Origin: Gordionus sp. m RMFG-2023
Lineage: Eukaryota; Nematomorpha; Gordioida; Chordodea; Parachordodidae
Direction: 5' to 3'
Assembly: GCF_954871325.1 (NCBI RefSeq)
Contig: NC_088775.1
Coordinates: 74,315,561 to 74,379,560 of the forward strand
DNA: 64,000 nt
The position numbers were made by a program, and so were the translations under genes. The notes below the pieces were generated by a model, which was not told where the DNA came from, did not search any database, and saw nothing but the letters and a program-made list of their open reading frames with translations. Below, one piece after another: positions 13,080 through 23,596 of this stretch. How positions within the stretch are numbered: position 1 is the stretch's first letter; each line of letters starts with the position of its first letter.

Positions 13080-13180
13080 CCAAAGGCTCTTTTTAGGGCC
13101 ATAACACCCAAAGGCCCTTTTTATGGCCACTCAACCAAAAGTTCGCTACAAAATCCAAAGACCCTTTTCATGGTCATTTA
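13080..13180 (+). promoter_or_regulatory. Three tandem hairpins resembling histone mRNA 3' stem-loops
   Basis: Twenty-six bases after the MULE stop codon comes CCAAA-GGCTCTTTTTAGGGCC (stem-loop 13085-13100: 6-bp stem with one G-U pair, UUUU loop). Two relatives follow: CCAAA-GGCCCTTTTTATGGCC (13113-13128, one mismatch, followed by ACTCA) and CCAAA-GACCCTTTTCATGGTC (13160-13175, one mismatch). Metazoan replication-dependent histone mRNAs end in CCAAA + GGCUCUUUUCAGAGCC + ACCCA, so the 5' flank, stem size and 4-nt pyrimidine loop all agree. No histone coding sequence is visible nearby and no clear purine-rich downstream element is seen. It may be a captured histone 3' processing signal, a histone-gene remnant or coincidental repeats. 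Confidence 0.55.
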
Positions 13181-13664
13181 AACAATCAAATTATATTACT
13201 TTAACAATTAACTTAACAAAACAAAATTTGTAGAAAAATAAATACATGGACGCTTAACCCACCAACAATTCTCATTAGATATTAGCCGACGTTAAAACCC
13301 CAAGTTATTATATCCAAATCAAAGTCTTTCGAAATCAACTGAAAATTCGAACAAATACACCAACTCCCCCCCCCCTTTCCATTCTTTACTTAAAACAAAT
13401 ATATCATTTTACAAATAAAATATAACGACATTTATAAAATTACCGGAATCCCTTATCTAAATTATATATTTCCCCTAAAAATGGTAAATCTTTATACATT
13501 ATATACATTTTTATGCTAGGTGTAAAATAATCTTTTATAAACATTATATTTTCTATAAAAATTTTCTGTGATATCTTAATTATTAGAATAATATTATTGT
13601 ATGGTAATATTGTTATAATGGCAATAAAAACAAAGTGGCTATTTATAAAAAAGATCAATATCAA
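13181..13664. other. AT-rich spacer after the MULE
   Basis: No gene seen. Contains a C homopolymer run near 13366. Confidence 0.4.
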
Positions 13665-15729
13665 CAGGGTTGGGCAGTATCGCGGATATTTGTATCTAAC
13701 AGTATCTAAGATACATATTATTTATAAGTATTTGTATCTTAACCAACTTTGTATTCAAAAAGATACAGATACTTTAAAAAAAATTTATATTGGTTAATTT
13801 GAATAGTATTAAAATTTAAAATGATATTGTTTTAAGATTTAAATGAAAAATTTAATCAAAATTTAAATATTTTAAGATAATTTTTGATATATGACGTTGG
13901 TCGTCATATAGCAATTTGCTAACAATTAGAACTACCATATTTGAATACTTTTATATCTGTCTATTTTAAAATTATGGTAGAAGAAAATAGAATAATATGT
14001 TTATCTTCGTCTTCAGATGATTCTTCAACCGAAAATTATAATAATAAATTTAAACTAAGCATACTTAATGGCAAATTTTTGAAGTACTTCAAGATGATCA
14101 TAATAAAGAAATTCATCGTGACTTTGGTATTGACGAAAAAGTTATAGCAACTGTTACGATAACGGCTCTAACTTTAAGAAAGCTTTCAAGGAGTTTGGAT
14201 ATTCTATGGAAGCTGTAGAGAATGACTTTGACATCAATGATGATGAATGTATAGAATTCGAAATCATTGAAAGTATTATTTAATACTTCTTTAAAATTTA
14301 TTATGATATTGTAAATTTAGTAAAAAAATTTATTCAATTAAAATTATTTATTTGTTTATTTAAGGGTCTAAAGAAGCCTCAATAACATTGCCTCAACACA
14401 TTCGTTGTTTGTGCCATACGATAAGTCTAATTGCCACAACAGATGTCGAGAGAGCTATTAAGGATTCTCCTAACATTTCTAAAATTCATCATCCTGCAAT
14501 AGCTAAATGTACTAAGCTATGGAATGCAATTAATAGGCCTAAAACTGCAGAACTTATCAAAACAGTTTTAGGAAAACAATTAGTTACACCTTGTTGCACT
14601 AGATGGAATAGTTTGTATGATAGTCTTCATAGTTTATTAAAATTTAAAGGCGAACTTCCTAAATTATGTCAAAAATTAGAATTTCCTAAATTAAGAGATA
14701 TTGAAATTCAATATTTAGAAGAATATTGCAATATAATGGCCCCATTGGCTATAGCGATTGACAAAATACAGAGTGAAATCAACTGCTATTATGGAGAATC
14801 AGCTCCAATTTTAAATGTCGTTAAAAAAAATTACAAATTTAATTCAAACCAATCTACAATTTTGCAAACCATAAGCTTGCCATAGAAAATTATTTAAATA
14901 AAAGATTTAAAAATATATATGATTTTGATAACAATTTTAAAAGTGCATTTTTGGCAACTATTTCTCATCCTTATTTTAAAAATCGTTAAAATAAAAAAAA
15001 TACCTTCAGGATTTGTTATTACATGAAGTTTTAATTGTTTTTAAAAATAATATTGAAATTAATACTTCAACTCAATCTTCAATTGATGAAGATGATGATT
15101 ACTTTTGCCTTAGAAGTACCACATCCAATTCTAATAATTCAATAAATGATATTTAAATAGAGGTCCTAAATTATATGAAAGATGACAGGCGGAGTATAAA
15201 TATGTTAAATAGTTATAAATATATAAAAGGAATATTTATTAAATATAACACAATATTACCCTCCTCAGCCCCCGTTGAAAGATTATTTAGATTTGCTAAT
15301 ATGGTTAATAGACCAAATCGACAGATTGAACGATAAATCATTTGAAAAATTAATAATATTAAAAAATATTGCTGATATATGATGCTGATTTATTATTATT
15401 TACTAATTATATAATTATTAAATGGAATATCGCACTATCTTTTATAATAAATTTGTTATTTTCTACAATTTATTTAAAATATTTTTTTATAAATTTATAT
15501 TATAGATAAGAAAATAAAGCTTTATACATTTTGATTTTGACTATTTAGAGTTTTTTAAAAAAGTATCTTATCTTAGATACTTTTTTTTAAAAAAATACAA
15601 GTATCTTGTATCTTATATCTTATTGAAATTTTTCTAAAGTATCTAGTATCTTGTATCTTAAATACAAAATTTTATAAAGTATCTGTATCTGTATCCGAAT
15701 ACAATTTTCTGAAAATTTGCCCAACCCAG
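13665..15729 (+). mobile_element. hAT element with complete ends and 8-bp TSD
   Basis: The left end CAGGGTTGGGCAGTATC and right end TTGCCCAACCCAG are inverted repeats. Both flanks (13657-13664 and 15730-15737) are AATATCAA, an exact target duplication. Subterminal GTATCT/AGATAC repeats occur at both ends. It carries a decayed transposase on the plus strand (next entry). It lies between the OTU-MULE and the right arm of the inverted repeat at 15936, so it is probably younger than whatever that repeat bounds. Confidence 0.9.
13974..15375 (+). pseudogene. hAT transposase, decayed
   Basis: Pieces in order: an acidic/Ser-rich N-terminus beginning MVEENRIICL (13974), an RNase H-like piece with DNGSNFKKAFKEFGYSMEA (about 14152-14250, reached only after a one-base frame change), an intron-like gap, then 14388-14885 with RCLCHTISLIA and CCTRWNSLYDSL, followed by YFDNN-type helices (FKSAFLATISHPYFKN, about 14930-14985). 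Last is the dimerisation motif [20 protein letters not shown] (about 15258-15325) and a [13 protein letters not shown] tail in another frame. The N-terminal zinc-finger region is missing or unrecognisable. At least three frame breaks; inactive. Confidence 0.8.
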
Positions 15730-15935
15730 AATATCAAGTATGCAAAAATAATTTTAAAAAATTAATTTATCTTACTTTAACCATTAAAATGTGATCATAT
15801 GTAATTTATAAAAACCTATATTTGTTCTTGCAATTTTTCGAATGATAGATAATATATGGAATTTAGCTTACTTTTTAAGTAATAATACAATATTAGAATA
15901 TAATAAAACAAAAAATAATTTTAAATTTTTTTTAA

Positions 15936-16073
15936 AATAATAATACGCCAATTTGCGGATTTAATATTATTGAAATTTAAAATTTAATTATTAATATTTT
16001 TAATATAATTATATTAAAAGATTTAAACGATTTATTATGAGTTAAAATATAATTCAACTATTAATGTATATTT
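15936..16073 (-). repeat. Right arm of the 8 kb-spaced inverted repeat
   Basis: Reverse complement of 7872-8015; the outer edge abuts the first satellite monomer at about 16083. Confidence 0.55.
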
Positions 16074-16082
16074 CATATTAAT

Positions 16083-16440
16083 AAAACTTCAGTGAAGATG
16101 TACCCTAGATAAGTGACAATTTATTTTGAATTTTTTTGATGCAAATGGGTAAAAATATAAATTGTAAACTTGTTAAATTAAAACTTCATGAAGATGTACC
16201 ACAGAAAAGTGACAATTGTAATAATCGTTATTTTTAAAAGTTTTTAAATTTTTTTGAAGCAAATGGGCTAAAATATAAATTGCTAACATGTTAAAATAAT
16301 ATTTCAGTGAAGTGTACTCTAGATAAGTGACAATAGTCATAATCGTTATTTTTTAAGTTTTTGAATTGTTTGACGCAATTGGACAAAAATATAAATTGTT
16401 AACATGTTAAAATAAAATTTCAGTCCAAACAAAATAACAA
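16083..16440 (+). repeat. Satellite array, left block (about three monomers)
   Basis: Monomers of roughly 118 bp containing TTCAGTGAAGATGTAC, AAGTGACAAT, GCAAATGGG and AACATGTTAAA. The same monomer recurs in the opposite orientation at 16800-17600. Non-coding. Confidence 0.8.
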
Positions 16441-16799
16441 ATCGATATTTTCATTCTCATAATCGTTGTCCCTTTTATCCTGCTTAAAATTTGATAAAAA
16501 TATGCAAAGTGATTATTAAAGATAGCTGTAACCTATGTTAAATTCTAGACTTTTAATATATGGATTCACAATCTTAGTCCTTTAATTAATAAATTTTAAT
16601 TCTACATTATAAAAATGTATAACCTTGCATTCACAGTAAGAAAATATTTTTGTGTAATCGTGGCAAAATAGTGCTGTCTGAATTTTTATAGAAATAACTT
16701 AAAAACCATATGAATATTATTTAGTAATATGATACAATTAACATCCTATAAATTTAATGTTAAGATTTTATTATGGTTAAAATGGATTACAATCTATAT
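16441..16799. other. Spacer between opposed satellite blocks
   Basis: AT-rich, no gene; separates direct and inverted satellite arrays. Confidence 0.5.
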
Positions 16800-17600
16800 T
16801 TTAACCCATTTAGATCAAAGAACTTTAAAAATAATGATTATAAAATGGTCACTTTTCAATGGTATATCTTCATGAAATTTTAATTTAGCATGTTTACAAT
16901 CAATTTAAACCCATTTGCAGCAAAAATATTCAAAAAAACCTTATTAACAACGATTATGACAATTGTAACTTATCTATGGTACATCTTCACTGAAATTTTA
17001 TTTTAACATGTAGGTAATTTATATTTTTGCCCATTTGCGTCTAAAAAATTCAAATAATTTTAAAAATAACGATTATGACAATTGTCATTTTTCTATGGTG
17101 CATCCTCATAAAATTTTAATTTAACATGTTTACAACCTATATTTTTACCCATTTGCGTCAAAAAAAATCAAAAAGGTTTAAAAATAACGATTATGACAAT
17201 TGTCACTTATTAGGGTACATCTTCACTGAAATTTTATTTAAACATGTTTGCAATACTTATTTTAGCCCATTTACGTCATAAAAATTCAAAAAGTTATAAA
17301 ATAACGATTATGACAATTATCACTTTTCTATGGTACATCTTCATGAAATTTTAATTTAACATGTTTACAATCTAAACTTTTACCCATTTACAACAAAAGA
17401 ATTCAAAATAAACAACGATTATGACAATTATAACTTATCTATGGTACATCTTCACTGAAATTTTATTTTAACATGTTTGCAATACTTATTTTAGCCCATT
17501 TACGTCAAAAAAAATTAAAAAAGTTATAAAATAACGATTATGACATGTGTCACTTTTTTATGGTACATCTTCATGTAATTCTAATTTAACATGTTTATAA
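16800..17600 (-). repeat. Satellite array, right block (about seven monomers, inverted, A-B dimer pattern)
   Basis: Seven monomers in inverse orientation to the left block. Two types alternate. Type A has ATCTTCACTGAAATTTTATTT; type B has ATCTTCATGAAATTTTAATTT. From about 16859 the order is B-A-B-A-B-A-B, a higher-order dimer of about 235 bp. This kind of alternation is usual in satellites that expand by unequal exchange or rolling-circle copying. Confidence 0.8.
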
Positions 17601-17902
17601 AATATATCTAACTTTTTTATTTATAAAATATCAAATGACTCTATATTAATATTTAATAATATATATATAATCTCTCCGATTATATATATCAGAGACCTGC
17701 AGGCCCGGCCCTAAATTTTAAATATATCCGGGCCGGGCCTTATTATTTTTTATAAAAATTTTTACATTATGAGTTAATGGTTATAAGATTATATTATATT
17801 ATAGTTATGATTAATATAATATTGGGTGATGGTTAACACTACCTAACACCCACAGATCGATCTAATTATTAATTTCCTGCAAATTTATTCAAAGTATTAA
17901 TA

Positions 17903-19992
17903 GGTTCCACGTCAATTCGGCGCGGAAAATTCGGCGCGGCGACAATTCGGCGCAACGTCAATTCAGCGCAACGTCAATTTGGCGTGGCGTCAATTCGGCG
18001 TGGCGTCAATTCGGCGCGTATCTAATACAGTTGCAATTTATTATAAATTTATTAGTATAAAAAAAAGGATGATTAAATAGAAATGATTTTGAATGTTGGT
18101 CATATTAATTATTTCTTCGTATTTTTTTTTACAAAAATCTCAATTTTATTTACTAAATGTGTAATATCAATAAAAAAAAATTAACAACCAATATTTATAC
18201 CGATTTCCTTGCTGGACCAATTTACCACATTATAAGGTAGGGGAGACTGGGGTTAGTCGGACCGATTTTTATAAAATTGGCTATAGCTCCTGGTTTTTTA
18301 GATAATATAAAAAAAATATATGATTAGATATCTAAAAATATACTCTATAAAGGTTTCTTATAAAAAAATTTAAGAATATAATCATTTTTTTTTTAATTTT
18401 ACTTTTTGTAAAAGAACAATTTTGTCCAACACCCCAATAGCGGGTAAATTAAGGCAAGTTATATATAAAAATTGAAACTTAATTTTGGTTAATTTAATAA
18501 ACATTTTGTATTTTTTTCATTATTAACTGCCATAATTGACTTGTATGGTTTAGCAAGCCCTGTTAACTCTAAATTTCTGGATATAATAAATACTCATAAA
18601 GCTTTCCCAGATTATAAAAACTTCATCAATATTTTATTTCTTAAATAAAATTTTTAATAATTTTTCAAAAGATTTTTTGTCTCTAGACGTAAACTAATAA
18701 AAACTATATTATGATAAAATTTTAACCTTCTGGTGTATTTAATTTTAAGATGAGATTAAGTGGTTTGCCAAGCCCCGGTACCTAACCCCAGTCTCCCCTA
18801 TTTTGATTAGTAGCCAATATTATATAAGCGAGATTTTGCGCTAAATGTAAGAAAAGTTTGGACTTCTATCTCTAATCTTACATGTTATTATGGTTAAAAT
18901 CTTAATCGACCCAAATCGGACGTTTAACAACACTAATGTTGATCCAATAAAATTCAAATTAAGACTGATTCATTTTTTAGATTTATTAAAAATCCTTAAA
19001 ATAATTCTATTAATCATTTTAAATATATATTATGTTTAACTAATTTTTTCTATTATAAAATAATCAAAAACGAATTAACGCACAAAGGCAATTTCATGTC
19101 TGTTTATGATTGGTATTTAGGATTTATGCTAAGAAATCATAATATCTCCTTTATGTCCAAAATGTTTATTAAATTAACCTAAATTAAGTTTCAATTTTTA
19201 TATATAATTTGCTTCAATTTATAAGTATTATGATATTTTTAACAATAAAACAATAAAATTATTCTATACGTATCATTATTAATAAATAAAAATGCATTTC
19301 AATTTATTATGGCTAAAAAAACCAATGATTTAGGAAGCCCCTTGAATTTGCCTCACCCCGCTATTGGGGCTTTTTGGATATTATTTTTACTTTTTCAAAA
19401 AGTTAAATTTAATAAAAATGATTATATTTTTAAAATTTTTATAAGGTAACTTTATAGAGTATAGTTTTAGGAGGTATCTAATCATATATTATTTTTTATA
19501 TTATCTAAAAAAATCAGGAGCTAAATTTTGTAAAAATCGGTCCAACTAACCCCAGTCTCCCCTACCTTATAATGTGGTAAATTGGTCCAGCAAGGAAATC
19601 GGTATAAATATTGGTTGTTTTTTTATTGATATTACACATTTAGTAAATAAAATTGAGATTTTTGTAAAAAAAAATACGAAGAAATAATTAATATGACCAA
19701 CATTCAAAATCATTTCTATTTAATCATCCTTTTTTTTATACTAATAAATTTATAATAAATTGCAACTGTATTAGATATGCGCCGAATTGACGCCGCGCCG
19801 AATTGACGTTGCGCTGAATTGTCGCCGCGCCTAATTGACGTTGCGCCGAATTGTCGCCGCGCCGAATTGACGTTGCGCTGAATTGTCGCCGCGCCGAATT
19901 GACGTTGCGCCGAGTTGTCGCCGCGCTGAATTGACGATGCGCCGAATTGTCGTGCGCTGAATTTTCCGCGCCGAATTGACGTGATACATACC
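17903..19992. mobile_element. Foldback MULE-like element with 9-bp TSD and CG-rich subrepeat arms
   Basis: Flanks 17894-17902 and 19993-20001 are both GTATTAATA, an exact 9-bp duplication typical of Mutator-like elements. The left terminus GGTTCCACGTCAATTCGGCG and the right terminus (minus strand GGTATGTATCACGTCAATTC) match apart from a small gap. Each arm starts with an array of CAATTCGGCGCGGCGT/CAATTCAGCGCAACGT units. Inverted similarity then continues through about 18515 on the left and from about 19157 on the right, giving arms of roughly 0.6 and 0.8 kb. No coding sequence. Class is inferred from TSD length and long TIRs. Confidence 0.75.
18240..18798. mobile_element. TA-flanked MITE inside the foldback
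   Basis: Termini GGGGAGACTGGGGTTAG and CTAACCCCAGTCTCCCC are perfect inverted repeats, flanked by TA on each side, as in Tc1/mariner-type insertions. A second, inverted partial copy (about 19157-19562) occupies the mirror position in the right arm with the same junction to the arm, so the foldback was formed by inverted duplication after the MITE had inserted. Non-coding. Confidence 0.7.
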
Positions 19993-20049
19993 GTATTAAT
20001 ATATTTTTTTATAATTCATATCTAAATTAGAATATATTTTACCAAAACA

Positions 20050-20637
20050 ATCAAATAAAGGAATATCACTTCTTGAAGTTTGTAATACCTTTCAAAGCGA
20101 AAAAGGAGAAATAAAATTGATTTTACTTAATATAAAGCATTTTTTAATTGAAAAATTTGTTTTACACAAGTATCATTTTATTTCTCTTTTTCTCTGTCCC
20201 AAATTCAAGCAATTATGTATGTAGTCAGGGACAGATCGCAAGATGACGGAAAACTATATAAAAGATTATATTAAATTACAAGAGGCTCAGGAAGTAAATG
20301 AAATACCATCGAACAGTCAAATTAACTATTGTTAAACAAACTGAATCGTTTTATGACAAATGGGGCGATGGTAATTCTGGTAATATGTCAATACCCGATG
20401 ATGAATATTATAATTACATAAATAAAAAAATAGATAAACATTTAAGGTGGATAATTTGTTAGAGTGGTGGGCGGCTCATCAAAGCGAATTTCTAATTTTA
20501 GCAAAATTGGCAATTCTTGCTTCAAGTGCAAGCTGTGAGCGGAATTTTTCCACTACGAGAATTCTTGAAGAAAGAAGAAGTAATCTTCAACCTGAAAAGG
20601 TAGATATGCTTCTCTTTCTTCTTGATAATATGTGAAT
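20050..20637 (+). pseudogene. hAT transposase C-terminal fragment
   Basis: 20447-20635 reads DNLLEWWAAHQSEFLILAKL, then LASSASCERNFSTTRI and a QPEKVDMLLFLLDNM tail with a stop: the Ac/hAT dimerisation domain. Just upstream, in another frame, are WGDGNSGNMSIPDDEYYNYI-type pieces of the preceding region. The catalytic core is absent. Belongs to the 17690-21496 element. Confidence 0.75.
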
Positions 20638-21504
20638 TTTTAATATCTTTCTTGATTATAGGGTTTTGTCAATCATGCTGGTTTTTTACTTTGCAAACTG
20701 TCAAATATTTATCGCATTTATTATATTTACCTTGAGTCATGAAAGTTTTTAATCCAACATTTTTCATTATTTTTTTTTACAATATTATATATTACAATTA
20801 TCTTCTTTTGTTAAAAATTTATATTATAAAATAAATTATATTAATATTGTGCAATTAGATTATATTTTCAAAATACTATTTATTATACATGCATTTTTTT
20901 AAATAGCGATTTATTTTTATTTTATAAATTAAATAGTAAATTAAATACAATATATTATATTCTCAAAATATTTTCCATTTTTATAAATTAAATATTAGTT
21001 TTATTTTTTTTAAATGCAATATAAAATATAGTATATGCTCAAAAATTTTGAATATTTTGAGTCAAAATATTATTACCATTTTTATGAATATTAGTTTTAT
21101 TTTTATAAATGCAATATAAAATAAAGTATATGCTCAAAATATTCATTTTTATAAATAACAGTTTTATAATTTTTATAAATTCAATATAATATTCTCAAAA
21201 TATTAGCTTTTTACATGTATTTTTAAATAATAAGCGATAATACTCGCTGAAAAATATGGTAGTGAATTTTTGTATATACCAGGTCGAATATAATTTTAAA
21301 AAATTCCGAGCCGGGCCTGATTTTTTTTTTAAAAAATATCCGGGCCGGGTCTTAAATTTTTAACCGGGCCGGGCCTTAAATTTTTAAATCGAGGCCGGGC
21401 CGTAAAAAATTTTTTTAAAAAATATCCGGGCCGGGCCGGGCCTAAAAAATTTAAAACCGGGCCGGGCCGTGCAAATGGTACCTCTGCAGGTCTCTGATAT
21501 ATAT

Positions 21505-21930
21505 ATTCCTTAATATATTGATTCTCAATTGCTTCTCTTTACAATTTAATAATACTTGGTATTTATTTTACTTTATATTCAATAATTTCTACAAAAAATT
21601 ATATATCACATTAATTTTATAAAATCTTGTCATAATTCTAATAATGAGTACAAAACATTCGTTTCTTTGTTTTTTTAACAAAACCTTCCGCGTCGATTAT
21701 ATATATAAAAATATAAACAAAAATCAATATTATTACTAACTAAATATATATTTATACTGATTGACATTTATCAATCATTTAAGAATAATAGTTTAAATAT
21801 ATATAAAATATACAATATATATATGAAATAGACATCACATACAATATATATATGAAATATACATCACGACCGCCCTATAAAAAACCAAGACGGGGTAATA
21901 AAAAAAAAACGTGTGAAATTGAATTTTTTT
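21505..21930. other. AT-rich spacer
   Basis: No gene or repeat recognised. Confidence 0.4.
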
Positions 21931-21934
21931 ACAT

Positions 21935-22450
21935 TTATATGTTCTCTTTTTCTTCCTTCAACATTTCATCTTCCTCAGTATCCATAGAATTATATCTCTT
22001 TTGCACATCAATTTGGTTGATCACTTTAGATATGGTTGATCCCACTTTGATCGAATTCTGGCTTGTATTGGGTATTTTTCCATAATATTTATATATATTT
22101 TCCATAGGTGAATTTACTCCTACCACTGTCTTAGCTTGTATACCATTTGATCTTTTAAACATTCCATCATAATTATTCGGTGGCCACGGTCTATTTCCAT
22201 ATTGTTTAATACGAGATTCAATCTCATTTATTTTATGATAATCTTTGTACGTAACCCCCGACGTTACATTATTATTTTTACCACAAAAATAACGGTCCTG
22301 GAATTTCATCCATTTCACTAAGATGATCTTCACAATCTTGAGCTTGTAGCACACGGGTTGGAATAGTGCACTCCTTTATTTTATGTCCATAGCTTATACA
22401 TCTAAAGCAACGATGGAATACTTCAGCTCTTTGTTTTTTTTATTCCAATT
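21935..22450 (-). pseudogene. Gag-like zinc-knuckle fragment of a retroelement (fossil)
   Basis: The minus strand encodes one CCHC knuckle (CFRCISYGHKIKEC, about 22385-22430) followed by a polar C-terminal region (21935-22354) rich in Asn, Lys and Glu. This arrangement resembles a retroelement Gag or ORF1 C-terminus. It differs from the three-knuckle Gag of the neighbouring Ty3/Gypsy element, so it is probably from another element. Broken; family uncertain. Confidence 0.4.
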
Positions 22451-22459
22451 TTATTTTTT

Positions 22460-23590
22460 TTTATTATTTTCACATACATAATGTGTTCTTGCAAATCTAA
22501 CTTATAATTCATTTTTTTTTTATTTATACACTAATTTATAAAAAAAAATTTTAATTTAAAATAAATACTATAATTTATTTTTAAATTTTAATTTTGAAAA
22601 ATAATTTATTAAATTTTCTCTTTATAATTTAATAATTATTAATCATCATTTTTTTTTATCATTATTCTTTTTTTTTTAAATATATGATAATTTTCCCATT
22701 TCAAATTACATTAACACTAATTTTTATGAAAAACAACTCTCATGTTATTTTCTTTTACAAAAATATGTTACTTTTCACTTTACATTTAAAATAAGAAATC
22801 ACTAATTATCCATTTTCAATATTTATTTTTTTTAACATATAAAGGATTCACTATTAACCCTATACCATTCACATTAAAATAGTAATAATTTTCTCGAAAA
22901 CACCATTCGTTTATTTTCTTTAAAAAAAATTTTTTTTTTATCTTCACTTGTCTAGCGCATGAAATATAAAAACACTTGTGTCTTTCTACCTTTCTTTTAA
23001 AAATAAATAAAATTTCACTTTTCTTATAAACACATAAAACATATTATTCTTGTCCTCTTTATAAAAAAATGGTATAAAATTGTTTTATATGATCTCCACA
23101 AGTGTATATTTTTGATAATTTTATCATTATCATGATTAATTTTACATAGAATAACTGGCTCACATTGCCTTTTATTTTTCATTCACAAAAAGAAACAAAT
23201 TCTCCTATTAACATGGTCATAGCCTTGTATTAATATTTACTAACTGAGACCAATATTAACTAATCCTACTTAAGAATTTTTATTTCTATGTATTCATATA
23301 AATTTACTCTTAAAATTATTGAATTACAAAAATATTTATTAAATGAGATAGACATCCACCAATCCCAATTAAGCATATTCTCATTGTTATTTATTCATAA
23401 AAATTTATCTTTAACATTATTTAAATATAAAAATAAATTTGTCCTAAAAATTTATAGGAACTAACCTTCCGGTTTTTAGGAACTGAATATTTATCTTCTT
23501 TATTATATACTCTAATAAATTATTATGACTTACAAGAAATAGTTTTGTCCCAAAAAAATTTTATAGGAACTAACCATTCCGGTTTCTATG
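22460..23590. other. AT-rich region left of the Gypsy pol, with short tandem duplications
   Basis: No gene. Two diverged adjacent duplications are visible: about 23425-23520 versus 23553-23635 (both with TATAGGAACTAACC and TTCCGGTTT) and about 23250-23340 versus 23341-23430. It may contain the 3' untranslated region of the Gypsy element, but no LTR pair could be matched. Confidence 0.4.
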
Positions 23591-23596
23591 GACTAA

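Larger units (their letters stand above)
17690..21496 (+). mobile_element. GC-rich-ended hAT element with 8-bp TSD, carrying a nested insertion
   Basis: The left end CAGAGACCTGCAGGCCCGGC and right end GTACCTCTGCAGGTCTCTG form inverted repeats. Flanks 17682-17689 and 21497-21504 are both ATATATAT (exact, though low complexity). Both ends carry GGGCCGGGCC blocks; those at the right are repeated at 21300-21470. The only coding left is the 3' part of a hAT transposase (20050-20637). A 2.1 kb foldback element has inserted at 17903-19992. Same family as the MITE at 242-523. Confidence 0.88.
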
